Shown one piece after another: positions 21,439-32,258 of a DNA stretch of 39,543 nt; the first letter of the stretch is position 1, and every line of letters begins with the position of its first letter. The position numbers were made by a program, and so were the translations under genes. A model generated the notes under the pieces. It worked only from the letters and a program-made list of their open reading frames with translations, did no database searches and had not been told where the DNA came from. The DNA comes from Micractinium sp. NFX-FRZ (Eukaryota > Chlorophyta > Trebouxiophyceae > Chlorellales > Chlorellaceae), in assembly GCA_029339195.1 (NCBI GenBank), contig JAPTJF010000535.1:1-39543 (forward strand), in the 5' to 3' direction.

Positions 21439-24400
21439 ATGGGCGCGGCCTCCGCCAGCGGCGGCAGCACTGGCGGCGGTCGTACCGCCCGGGTGCCGCT
21501 CCGCCTGCTGGCCGCCGCGGCCCTCATCACGGCCATGGCCATAGCCCTGCTCGTCCTAGGTGCGGGCAGGACGGAGCTGCGGCTGAGCGCGGGCCTGCAG
21601 CTGAGCATCGGCAGGCTGTCGGCGGCAGCAGTCGCCGCCTCCGCCTCGACGGCGGTACAGCCTCAGCTGGGTGCTGCGGCGCAGCAGCGCAGCGCTCCGC
21701 CCCTGCCACAGGGGCAGCCCACAGATGAAGACACAGATACACAGATGGAGGAGGATGTTTCTTATGAAAGTGCATATGAGCAAGTGGACTTGCTGACACT
21801 GGCGGGAGTGAAGCCGGCCGGCACCAAGCCAGTTGGCAGCGGTGGCGGCGGTGGCGTCAAGCCGGCAGGCGGCGGTGGCATCAAGCCTGCAGGCGGCGGC
21901 GTCAAGCCTGCCGGCGGCAGCTGGAAGCAACCCCAGGCGGGCAAGGGCAAGCCAGCAGTGGCGGCGGCCTCGGCGGCGGCACGTTCCAGCGGTGCAGCGT
22001 GCAGTGAGGTGCGCCTGATACCATTGCAGTGTCTTGTTGCCGCCTCTGTGCACCTGCCCTCACATGGCCGGAAGGGCCCCCATGCCGGTGCTTGTTCGTA
22101 ATGCAAGTGGCGCCCCTGTCCCTCAAAACCAAGTGAATGCTGGCCTGTGTATCCCCTCGCACACTCACAGTGTCCCCCATCCATCCCCCCTCCCCTCCAC
22201 CGCAAGCGCTGCTTGTGAAGCAGCCTGCTTGCCCTGCACTGCCCCCCACCAGCCCCTTCATTCATCACCCCTGCCCTCACATGCAGGCGCTGTACGTCAA
22301 GAAAGTGGCCCTCCTGTTCCTCACAACCAAGCGGCTTGCCCATGAAAAGCTGTGGCGCCTGTGGATGTGGGACGCGGCAGGGCTGGCCCCGCGGCAGGCG
22401 CTGCCGACCGTGCAGGTGCTCTGGTAGCTCTGGGGTGCGGTGGGGTGGCCGCCAGCGGAGACCTGCCAGCGTGCAGGCAGACGGCGGCGGCGAGTCGCGG
22501 CAGCGCAGAGTGTGCGCTGCGTATCTATTTTTCAAGGGGGGATGGTTGGCATGGTATTCTGTGCTGGCTGCACCGATGCCTGCTTGCGTCGGCGTTGCTG
22601 CTGGCTTCGTGCTGCGACTGCTGCGCTTCACCAGGTTGCATTATTCATGATGGTCCCGCTTGCAGGAGGCGCTGTGCGGCCCTGCTGACTCAGCGACCGC
22701 CAGCTGGCAGCACATCCAGGCCGCCTGCGCCGGCACCGCCGCCGCCATCTCCGCAGCCCTCAAGGGCAGCGCCGCCTCGCTGCTGCCACCTCAGCACCTC
22801 TTCTCCATCTATGTCCACGCCCCTCCCGACTACAAAGGCAGGTGGTGTCTTGTCTTGTGCTTGCTACTGTGTGCTGCTCTGTTCTGCGGCCTACCGGGGC
22901 CCTGCGGCAGTTGGTTTGAATTTGGTTGGGCTGGCCCCAGGCCGCCTGCTAGGGTGTGCTGAGCGGCAGCATGGTGTAGAAAGGCTGAGGTGCCGTAGAC
23001 GCACAGCTGCATGCCTGAGGCGCATTCTTTCAACCCACACATTGTTTCAGAGCCCCGCAATGCAGATCCCGCCTGCCTGCCGGCCGGCCTGCAACTAACC
23101 GCAACTGGCAGCTCTGTTCCACCTCAATTGCTCCCAACAAAACTCCTCCTACCCCACCCGCCCCACCACACGCAGGCCTGGAGTACCAGCCCTTGTTCCA
23201 GGGGCGGGTGATCCCGACGCGCATCAAATCGTGGTGGGGCAGCGCCGCAATTATGGACGCCGAGCGTGCGCTGCTGGCGGAGGCGCTGAGGGACCCGCAG
23301 AACGAGCGGTGCGCTGTGCTGTATCCCGTGTGCAGTGCTTGTGGATTTTGTCAAGTGGGGGGCCCAGGACTGTGAGGTGGCATGCTGGCTGGTCTGTCGA
23401 GAGGGGAGGCGGGTGGTTGGTTAGGTGGGAGTGAGGATGAGGGCGGTTGGATACGCAGGCAGGGAGGGAGGGGAGGCTGCGACATATTGTCGTGCCACCA
23501 CCCCTCCTCCCTCCTCCCTCCACCCTTTCTTATTCACAGGTTTGTGCTGATCAGCGAGAGCGACATCCCGCTGTACGACCCCCTCACCTTCTACCAGCAG
23601 CTCATGCACGAGGAGCGGTCGAGGGTGCGGGCCTGCAGGGCGGGGCACATGAGCATGGACCGGTGGAAGGATGGCATGGCGGTGAGTGGGGACCTCCCAA
23701 TGATGTGGTGGTGTGTGGGGATGACAGGATGGCAGGCACAAGGGAGCAGTGGCTAGTCAATTGGCTGACGACAGCAGAGGCCGCTCTCCAGGCGAGCTGC
23801 GGTTTTCAGCTGGCCCCATATCTTACCTGGCTGCCTGCGTGGGCGAGCTACCACTCTTGCTGTTCGCCCTGCCCAGATGTACGGCACGTGAAACTGAAAG
23901 ATGGTCACATGCGCAAGGGCCAAGTGGTGTAACCAAGAGAGTACTGTCTCCGCCTCCCTGACGCTGCTTCCCCCCCTGCTCCCCTGCCTCCCTCCCTCCC
24001 TCCCTCCCTGCCTCCCCACAGAACGCCAAGCTCAGGAAGGAGCACTGGCGCAAGAGCAACCAGTTTTTCAGCCTGACCCGCAAGCATGCGGAGCTGGTGA
24101 TGGCGGACACCGAGGTGTTCAGCGCGTGAGTTGATTTGATTTGAGCTGAGATGGGTCAGTTTTGTTACGTCCACGGGGAGGGCAAGGGCAATTGTGTGGG
24201 CACAGAGGTGCTCAGTGCATGAGCGAGGGGTGCCAGGCAGGCAGCAAGGGGGCGGGCCGGTGTGGTGGTGACAGGGACGGGGCTGGACAGCACACGGGGC
24301 CCGCGTGACATTTTGCGCCCCCCGCCCTCCCCGCCTGCCTCCCAGCTTCAAGCACCAGTGCGGCGGCTGGTATGCCAACGAAAAGCGGTGGAAGGAGTGC

Positions 24401-26454
24401 GTGCCTGGTGAGCTTTGGGTTGGGAAGCTGCATTGATGTCTGTGCTTTGCTGAGATGTTGAAAGGAGGAGCAGGGGCGGGCCTATGCCTGCTGCCACGCG
24501 CTGCCTCCCCACCCCGTGGGGCATCTGTGATGCCCAAACGCATCTCTACATTTTTTTGTTTTGTTCTTACCTCCTTTCCGAATGCCTGCCTGCCTGCCGC
24601 CTGCCTTGCCTCCCTGCCAGACGAGCACTACCTCCCCACCCTGCTGGCCTCCCTGGGGCTGGAGGGCGAGACCTACTGCGGCGGCTGGGGCATTGCGTGG
24701 ACCGACTGGAGCGCCAACGACATCCACCCCCGGAGCTACATGTGAGCAAGGGTGGGAATGGGGCTGCCTGGGGGCCTTAAGAGCACTGCATCGCATCTGT
24801 GCAATGCTACCCAAGAGCTGCACGTGACAGGGGTGGTGAGGGAGGGAATGGGGAGGAGGGGCATTGCATGTACTGTCCTCGAAAGCAGTACCGCCCTCAA
24901 TAACCCCAGAAGCTGCATAAGGTGGAGACACTGGCATTGTTGCTGTGGCGTGTTGAGGGGTGTTTATGGTTGTGGCCAATGCCGCGCCTGTGGCTGATGC
25001 CGCCCCGCATGCCTGCTTCCCAGCACAGGTCCTTTGCCTGCCCGCCCCCTCTGCCCACTGCAGGCCCAAGGATGTGACACCCGGCCTGTTCAAGAAAATG
25101 CGCTGGTGGTGCAAGAACGCACAGCAGGCAGGACAAGGTGCGTTGGTGGGGCATGAGCCGGGAGGCAGGGCAAAGTGGGTGCGCATGTGTGCAAGATGGT
25201 GCATAGGGGGCAGGGCAAGGCATGGTGGTGAACTTGCGAGTGAAGGGGAGGCGGTGCATGATGAGTGGCAGGAAGGGTGTTCCTCTCCATAAGCAGAGAC
25301 ATCCCGTTGATGCTGCTCCAACAAAGAAGTGGTTCTCTTGACCTCTCTGCAGACGCCGGCAAGCTGTTCCTCTCCGTACCTGACCTGCTGGCGTCTGGCG
25401 GCGCGCAGCAGGCATGCCAACAGTTGGGCGCTGCCGTCGGCAACAGCAGCGCCAGCTCTGACGGCGGCAGCTTGAACAGCAGCAGCACCAGCAGCAGCAG
25501 TGGAGACAGTGGCAACGGCACCCACCTTGCTGCCGGCGGTTATGCTCACCCTATGGATGGCGTGTGCCCCTTGACAGGTGCAGGCAGCTGCCCGCCAGCT
25601 GCCCCGCCCAGTGCGCCCTGCATGTATGCTCCCACTGCCCCTTGTCAGATGCAGGCAGCTGCACCACTGTATCCTGCACGTATTGCTCCCACTGAACTCT
25701 TGCCAGCCTGCGCCTCCACCTGCCTGCCTGCCACCTCGCCAGGCCAGCGCTCCGCTTGCCACCCCAATGCCACCCCGGTGCCTCCCTGCCTCCCAACCTC
25801 CGGAGCAGTACCGGGGCCACTGATGTTGCGCATACTCCCCCACCCCTCAAGCACCGCGCCCCTTGTGCTCCCTGCTTGCCTGCAGACCGCAGCTTTCCCG
25901 CCCCCTCTCTGACCGCTGCCCCCCGCCTTGCTTCCCCTACGGCTCCCCTGCCTGCCTGCAGCCCGCAAGTTCCCTCCCTACACCGCCATGCGCGTGCGGC
26001 AGCTCTTCCTCACCTCCTGCCCCGGCGCGGGCATGCAGGTGACTTGGGCGCATGCGCGCATGCGCGCGCAAGCTCGAGCTGCGGCCCGCCTGCTTGACGC
26101 TTGGCCTTGTCAGACAGACGGACCGGCACACAAACACGCACACACACAGCGCACGGTTTTGGGGCCTGTTTCGACGAGGCGCCAGACATATGCCTTCTCA
26201 GTGAACCTTACACAGGCAGTGGTCAAGGTCGAAAACAACCCAACACAATGTACTTCAACCGTGCTGTGTTTGTGTGCCGCTGTCTCGTGCAGGTTCAGAG
26301 CAAGGCAGCACTGGCCTTCTCGTCAGCGCGAGACCCGGAGGTCACCCTGCTGCGGGGCACAGCGTGCACGGCAGCGGTGCAGCGCATGTCGATGCAGCAG
26401 CAGGGGAAGAAGCGGCGGCGGCGGCGGCGGCAGCGGCGAAGACGGCACCTGTAG
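21439..26454 (+). CDS. GT14 family (core-2/I-branching, DUF266) glycosyltransferase
   Basis: Twelve exons: 21439-22008, 22287-22415, 22666-22837, 23176-23308, 23540-23681, 24022-24125, 24346-24407, 24621-24741, 25064-25137, 25353-25577, 25962-26038, 26293-26454; all phases join (about 656 aa). Topology is type II membrane: a short basic N terminus, then one membrane helix (about 21-42), then a low-complexity stem with repeated VKPAGG units, then the catalytic region. GT14/DUF266 landmarks in order: VKKVALLFLTTKRL, LFSIYVHAP, PTRIKSWWGSAAIMDAER, NERFVLISESDIPLYD, WRKSNQFFSLTRKHAELVM, DEHYLPTLLASLG, TYCGGWGIAWTDWS. Such enzymes act in the Golgi and transfer sugars such as GlcNAc or GlcA onto glycans; the acceptor here is unknown. 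After the core come a Ser-rich segment ([12 protein letters not shown]) and an Arg-rich C-terminal tail of about 15 residues. Intron 3 uses a GC donor (GCAGGT). No TGTAA signal was seen before the converging gene. Confidence 0.9.
22053..22340 (+). repeat. Copy of exon 2 acceptor edge (GT14 intron 1)
   Basis: CCTGCCCTCACATG followed by a diverged version of exon 2 lies at about 22053-22135. The true acceptor and exon 2 start are at 22273-22340 (same CCTGCCCTCACATG, then CAG and the exon). The shared words continue into the exon (AAGTGGC.CCCCTGT.CCTCA), though the copy has lost its AG acceptor and frame. Confidence 0.7.
25562..25720 (+). repeat. Copies of exon 10 donor edge (GT14 intron 10)
   Basis: The exon 10 end GCCCCTTGACAG with following GTGCAGGCAGCTGC (25566-25591) is repeated at about 25637-25663 as GCCCCTTGTCAGATGCAGGC then AGCTGC. 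A weaker third copy is near 25692-25715. The preceding ATGCTCACCC exon words are repeated as well. Spacing is about 57-73 bases. Confidence 0.8.
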
Positions 26455-26763
26455 CTTGCTCGGCAACCCCCACTTTTCTTTGTCCGCCTGTTCAGTTCAG
26501 CTCAGCCCACCTACCCAACCATCAATTAATGCCACCTTCCGCCCACTGCGCACTGCAATCTCTTGCCCCGCACAATTCTTTGCACTGCCACTTGCTACCC
26601 GCCTGTCCCGGTCCCAATGGAACTAAATCTGTGCCCCCATGCTGCCGCACGCTACGACAACCCATGGAAGGGGTGCTTCTCCAGGCGCATCAGAGGCTCT
26701 TACATCAATTAAGTGCTGCTGCCAAAACAATGGGCATGCCCTTCAATTCCCACAGCGCATGCA
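26455..26763. other. Intergenic between convergent genes
   Basis: About 309 bases between the stop codons of the GT14 gene (+) and the unknown polyQ gene (-). It should hold both 3' UTRs. Only the minus-strand gene has an obvious TGTAA signal (26704-26700). Confidence 0.6.
26700..26704 (-). terminator. TGTAA polyadenylation signal (unknown polyQ gene)
   Basis: TGTAA on the minus strand 60 bases after the stop codon at 26766-26764, next to an AT-rich TTAATTGATG patch. Confidence 0.6.
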
Positions 26764-28245
26764 CTAGGCAGCCAAACCCGCCGCCAGCTCCGCCCCCGCC
26801 GTCTGAAGCCGCCGCAGCTGCGCCAGCCGCTGCGCGGCTGCCGCGCTGGGCCCGCGGGGCTGCGCCTTTGCCGCTCCCTGCCGTGCCGCCGCCTGCTGGC
26901 CGCCCGTGGCACCGGTGCTGGCAGCAGCGGCAGGTGGTACCGCTGTTAGCGCCCGGAAGTCGGCAGCAGCTGCACTGCACCGGGCAGCCGCTGCTTGCTC
27001 CTGCAAGAGCGCCGCCGCCGCCGCCTGCAGCTCCAGCATGCGTGCCAGCACCCCCGCCGCCGCTGCGCGGTCGGGCACGGCTGCCGGGCGCCACGCCGCC
27101 GGGCTGCCGCCGCTGCTGGGGGCGGCAGCGGGTGGCAGCCGCGTCAGGGTGAGCTCAGGAGCCAAGGCCTGCAGCTGGCGGCGCACCTCGACAGGGCCCT
27201 CTGCAGCAGCCGCAGCAAGGGGGCAGGTGGAAGTGTGAGCAGACGGGGGGGGGCACAGCTACAGATGAGAAGGGCTGGTGGTGGAGGGAGAGGGGGAAGG
27301 AGGAGGGGAGGGGAGAGTGTGCGAGCGCCGCTTGCCAAGGGTTGGGGAGGGGGAGCGACCTGCAGCCGACCAACCTGCGCCGCTGCCGGAATGAAGCGGC
27401 ATGCAGCGCCCTAGCCTGCACCGCCCCCTGCCGCCTCCCAGCCTGCACCAGCACCCGGTGCCGTCTGCCGTGCCACCCTGTTCGAAACCGGCCTCACCTG
27501 CCAGGCCATACCCCTGGTGGCCGCCCCGCCAGGCTGGCAGCAGGGGCCCTGCTGCTGCCCCCGCGGCAGGGCGTGCCCCGCCAGCGCCTCCCAATGCGCT
27601 GCCATCTCCTGCCGCTGCTGCTGCCGCCGTGCTTTCTGCTGCTCCGCGGCGCCCTTCGTCAATGCCGCCAGCAGGGGTCTTGCGCACCGTGCCCAGCACG
27701 CCTGCTCCCTGGGCAGCGCCGGCTGTGCTGGCCGCCGGCAGCATCGGCGACCAGAGGGGCTGCTCTTCTGCCTGCTGCTGCCGTGCCAGCGGCATGGCAG
27801 TGCCAGCTGCTGCTGCCAGAGCGGAGGGCAGCGCTCTGCCGCTGCCAGCCGCCCCGTCGAGGGAGGCAGGCGGGGTGGGTGCTGCGCCTCTGGGTGTGTC
27901 CCCTGGCGTTAGCAGCCCTGCATGTGGTGGGTGGCAGGGTCAGGGCGGGTAAATCCGGGGGCCAAACCGCAGGCAGGGGGGCAGGATGCATAGCGGTACA
28001 ACCTGCAGGGGGGCCGGGCGGGCAGGCAGGCATGGAAGCCTGCCTGCCCGGCGGCAACGCCTGCAAGTGGCGGCGGTGGCAGCGGTGCACGCAGGCGGCA
28101 GCGGCCGTGAACACAGGCGCCTCACCACGGCTACGCAGCTTGAAGCCAGGAGTGCCGGCTAGTGCCGATGACGTCAGGCTGCCCTTGAGCTGCAGGTGAC
28201 CCATCGCGTCTTCCAGGGACTGCGTGGGTGGCGGCAGCGACACGG

Positions 28246-28277
<32 letters not shown>

Positions 28278-28322
28278 GTAGGTGGCGGCCGCTTGCTGAT
28301 AGTGCCAGGTCCCTGCCGCGCC

Positions 28323-28355
<33 letters not shown>

Positions 28356-28891
28356 AAGAGAAGTGCCTGCTGTTTGAATGACGAACGCGGCGGCAACGGG
28401 CCGCCCTGCTGCTGCGAGCCGCTGCCAGGTGTGGTGGCTGCGCCAAGCTGCGCCCCCTGCAGCCTGCTGCCAGTGAGGGGTGTGCTGAAGGACAGCCTGC
28501 TGCTGGCCCTGGGTGCGCCGGCAGAGGGCGGCTGAGCGTGCGACAGACCTGGTGGAGCAGGCGATTGAACAGCCGCTGCTGCAGCCGCCACCGCCTGCCG
28601 CTGCTTCAAGGTGGCGAGCTGCTGCAGCGCCGCAGCTGCCGGGCCCCCGCCACCTGCAGCCCATCGCTCCGCTTCTCCAGCGGCTGGCCGGCTGCTGCTG
28701 CTTGCTGCGGCGGCCGTGGCAGCTGGGGGTGTCCAGCTCGAGCCCAGCTGCTGTTCCCGCGACGCGCCCAACAAGACTGGTGTAGAGTTAGTTCCCAGGA
28801 TGGACCGACGCTCAGCGGACAGCCCGTCCCGCCCAGCAGCTGCTCGCGACAAGTGCTGGGCAAGCGGGCTACTGAAGCTTGCCTGCGCCAT
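26764..28891 (-). CDS. Unknown protein, polyGln and Ala-rich
   Basis: Three exons: 28891-28126, 27917-27498, 27200-26764; stop 26766-26764; phases join (about 540 aa). I recognise no domain. The N terminus (MAQASFSSPLAQHLSRAA) is followed by Ser/Ala-rich sequence with short motifs SILGTNSTP and RLSFSTPLTG. Two polyGln runs of about 10 residues each (near 28350 and 28265) come next, then SLEDAMGHLQLKGSL and a Pro/Thr region with TPGFKLRSRG and VLGTVRKTP. The last exon is Ala/Leu/Gln-rich with heptad-like spacing (ARMLELQAAAAALLQEQ; AQRLAQLRRLQ) and may form a coiled coil. The S/T-P motifs beside a possible coiled coil recall cell-cycle or cytoskeletal scaffold proteins, but that is only an impression. 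In exon 2 a second frame also looks Gln-rich; I rejected it because it stops early in exon 3. It converges with the GT14 gene and diverges from the carbonic anhydrase gene. Confidence 0.65.
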
Positions 28892-29612
28892 GATCGGAAT
28901 GTGGACAGAAAGTGGACAGAGGGCGCGCTCCCCGGAAGCGAAATGGTGCATGTAGAGCAGGTTGCAGCGCTCTGCCCGCCGTGCCGCCACCCGCCGCCAC
29001 CTGCCGGCCGAAATGCCAGCCACGCTGTGTCAAATAGCTGCAGGTTGGCACCATGCATCCCGCTCCCAAGGGAAATGCACGGTGGAACGGGTCTGTAATT
29101 TCAGGGAATGGCAAAATCGGTCACCACGGTCAGCCGCAGCGGTGCACTTGGCGTACAGCGGAGCTGCCCAGCTGCACTGCGGCGCCCGCCCTTTGAAGCA
29201 CTAGCACTGGGCATAACATGGTTCTAGGGACCATGAGTGTATCAGCACAGAACCCCACCTTATTTGCTCGGCACCTCTCTATCTAGTAAATGCTTGCTAC
29301 ACCCTCGCGGTGCAGTTGCTCATGACGGACCAAGTCCAGTGCCGGTGCTGCGGCCATGCGTGCAGCCTGCACTGACAGGCCGCCTGCTGGCTTCGGCGAC
29401 ACCATTGACCTAGAAGCGGGCAGAGGTGCCATTTGAATGGAGATGAAGTTGCATAAGCTCAGCCTAGAGCCCTGGCATCATGGCAGCGTCCATACCCCCC
29501 ATCGCCAGGGATGCTATTGCCAGCCTGGCTTGCCGGAGCGGCACTTTGCCGGAGGCCAAAGCCGTTGGCCGGTATATCACTCTTGCAACCACTCGTCCCT
29601 TCCAATCGAGTC
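28892..29612. promoter_or_regulatory. Divergent intergenic region, polyQ gene / carbonic anhydrase
   Basis: About 720 bases between two divergent start codons. It is less GC-rich than its surroundings around 29200-29300 (for example TTATTTGCTCGGCACC and ATCTAGTAAATGCTTGC), as expected for promoter DNA. I could not identify a known low-CO2 element with confidence. An in-frame upstream ATG at 29511 could extend the carbonic anhydrase by 34 residues. Confidence 0.5.
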
Positions 29613-31720
29613 ATGAGCAACCACGAGCACTTTGTCGAGCAGAATGCGGCCTTCGTGGCCGACTTCAAGCACGGCGGAAAGCCGATGCCGCCCGCCCGGA
29701 AGGCCCTGGTTGTCACCTGCATGGACGGTGCGCGCGGGAGGGCTGCAAGTGCGGACAGGCAGCCCACTGCACCACCCCCTCCTTCCCCTGCTGGTGCCAG
29801 CACATGGCACCGGCACACCCGCGCTGGCGCAGGGCTGGGAGCGGCTGGGAGGCTTAGCAGCCCCTCCAGCGGCCTTGCCGCCTTGCCACATTGCCTGCAA
29901 ATAGCCTGCATGATACTATACCGACAACCTGTGGCTCCGCTGTCTGTTACCCGCCTGCCAGCCGTCGCACGTCTGGCAGGCGCTCGAATGCTGGCACTCC
30001 CGCCCGCCGCCCCCTTGCATACCACTTGCGCAACAACCATTGCATCATCTTCACGCCTCTGCCCACACTTGCCATCCGTAAGGCCCCCCTATATCTTAAA
30101 AACATGCGTTGAAACCAAAGCCCCTGTGTCCCACGTAAAGCGTGCATCCACCCCCCTGGTTATGCACTCCACGCTCAGCCACCGCTCATCTTGCATCTCG
30201 TGCCGCCCTCGCCTCCCCAATCCGCCCTCGCCCCTTGCCGTCCCTGCAGCCCGCATCCATCCCGAAAAGGCGCTTGGTGTGGAGATTGGAGACATTCACG
30301 TCGTGCGCAACGCAGGTGCGTGCTGTTTGCACCTGTCTGGGGCTGTGCTGGGGCGAGGGGCAACACTGGTTTGGAGGCATGGGCGGCTCAAGACTCGGCA
30401 CACACAGCAAAGCCAGCTCACAAGCAGCAGAGCCCACTTGGGCTGGGGTCAAGAGGGATGCGCAAATGGGCGTGCAGAGGGGTGCAGGGACGGGTTAGGC
30501 GATGGAGGCGCGCATGTGGTGCGCAGGTAGGTACGTGGTGCAGGCGACGGATTGGCAGCCAAGAGAAGATCTAAATAAGGGCCTTTTATCGGAGATTTGT
30601 TCTCACCTTCAACTGCCGCCATTTGTAGTCACTCCCTGCCCGGCAGGCGGGCAGGCAGTGGCTGTGCTGTGCTGCCTGCAAACCAGCTGCTGACCAGCTG
30701 TTGCCCACCTGCCCTGCAGGCGGCCGTGCTGTGGACGCGCTGCGGTCAGTGACCATCTCGCAGCAGCTGCTGGGGACCACCGAGGTGCGTAGCTGTAATG
30801 CGTTTGATTGCAATGTGTTTGATTGTAATGTGCTTGATTGTACTGTTCGAGTCTTGCCTGGAGAATGCCCTCGCACGAACCGCTCGAGTGCTATGGGGTT
30901 GCATTACACAGAGCAAGAGGCTCGGCGGCGTGGGTGGGTGGGAGGGCAGCCAGAGAATGCACCGGCACGCACTGCGGGCGGGTGTGCTGACATCGGCAGC
31001 GCATTGCACAGCAGCTTGGGGTGTGGAGCCCTACACCTAGATCTGTGCTGACCTTACTTCCCTTGCTGCTTCCGGCCGACACTCTGCCCGCAGGTGTACG
31101 TGATCCACCACACCGACTGCGGCATGCTGACCTTCAGCACGGAGCAGCTGCAGGGCATTGTGAAGGAGCGGCTGGGGGTGGAGGATGGCACGCACTACCA
31201 CGAGTTCAGGTGGGGGAAGTGTGTGTGTTTGTGTGTGTGTGTGTGTGCATGCGCGGGATGAGGGTGGCGCTTCCTCCTGCCACTTTCAGCTAGTGCCAAG
31301 CTGCACTAGCGCTTTAGATCAGGGCGCCGAGGTGTGCAGGCCGGGCTGACAGGGCAGCCCAGGGACCATCCCCCCAGAGCAACGCAGCAAGCGGCCCGCC
31401 GGCCCACTTGTGTTCGTGGCAATGGGTGCGAAGCGCACCAACCCGCCGCCCATTTGCAGCGACCCGGGCCATGCATGGCGCGCGGGATGGCGTGAGGCTG
31501 CTGCAGGGGTGCCCAGCGCTGAGCATCCCCGCCCCACCCTCTCACCCTTTCACCCACTCCACCCCCCCGCCAACCGTCCCCGCCGCTGTGCAGCGACCTG
31601 GAGCAGAGCGTGCGTGATGATGTGAAGCTGCTGGAGGAGTCCAAGGTTGTGGCGGCCGGCACCCCCATCAGGGGCGGCGTGTACGATGTGCACACCGGTG
31701 CCATCACCTGGCTCGATTGA
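29613..31720 (+). CDS. Beta-carbonic anhydrase, compact type
   Basis: Five exons: 29613-29727, 30250-30315, 30720-30784, 31094-31209, 31594-31720; phases join, giving 162 aa. It catalyses CO2 + H2O to bicarbonate and a proton. The zinc site is complete: Cys and Asp of VTCMDAR (split by intron 1), and His and Cys of HHTDCGML; the Asp-Arg dyad of CMDAR is present. Other family blocks are HVVRNAGGRAVDALRSVTIS, LLGTTEVYVIHHTDC and RGGVYDVHTGAITWL. Length and sequence match the short bacterial-like beta-CA clade (mycobacterial Rv1284-type; small algal CAs) rather than plant chloroplast beta-CAs. An in-frame ATG at 29511 would add a 34-residue leader (starts MLLPAWLAGAALCRRPKP), possibly an organelle-targeting peptide; without it the protein fits the bacterial length exactly and would be cytosolic. 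The next gene on the same strand is an LCIB-like CO2-concentrating protein. Confidence 0.93.
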
Positions 31721-32258
31721 AGACGTGCCTGCCGAGGGAGAGGCTGGGGCGGGCGGCCGGGCGGCTGGCAATGCCGGCCAGTTGGGCTGCAAAGGGTGTG
31801 GGCCGGCATGACGGGCTCCTGCGCTTGCACCCAACTCGATTGAATGCTGAGCGGTCTAAGCAGTCTGCATGTCAATTACCCTGTCAAGATGTGCAATGAT
31901 TGCATCCTGTATGCACGTAAGATCGCTGGCTGACAGAGAAGTCGGTGAAGCAGCCTGCAGAGCGGGCAGTGAGGCGCCTTCGGGGCAGCTGCGGCTGTGC
32001 TGCCACTGTGGTGGCAGTGGCGAGAGGAGGCAGCGCCGAGCAGCGCGCCTGCTCGGATCTTCTGGGCGCATTGACTGTGATGGCTGCATGTTGATGGGAG
32101 TGGGGGGTGCTCGCACAGATCTCCAGGGCTGCCACGCTGGCAGCCAGACGGCTACTACATGTGTGAGTTTTGCGGGACGCCTCTAAAAAAAGAGCACGCG
32201 GTTGCTTGTTGTAGTTCGGCTTGCTCACTGCCGTTTAAGAGCCCATCTTGGAAGCCTC
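31721..32258. other. Intergenic: CA 3' region and LCIB-like promoter
   Basis: About 540 bases between the carbonic anhydrase stop and the LCIB-like start, both plus strand. No gene is visible and no clear TGTAA was seen. It should contain the promoter and 5' UTR of the LCIB-like gene. Start codon 32259 is the first ATG in frame with the long first exon. Confidence 0.55.

Noticed and set aside
23870..23893. Possible micro-exon (ATGTACGGCAC) in GT14 intron 5
   Set aside because: Its inclusion breaks the frame of the next exon, whereas direct joining of exons 5 and 6 keeps the family match.
24482..25843. A 453-codon open frame on the minus strand
   Set aside because: It runs antisense to the GT14 exons and introns and shows no domain; GC-rich DNA leaves many long chance frames open.
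27411..27662. Gln-rich alternative frame in exon 2 of the unknown gene (EQQKARRQQQRQEMAAHWEAL)
   Set aside because: It looks coding, but joining to exon 3 in that frame stops after about 20 codons; the chosen frame stays open to a TAG with a TGTAA signal.
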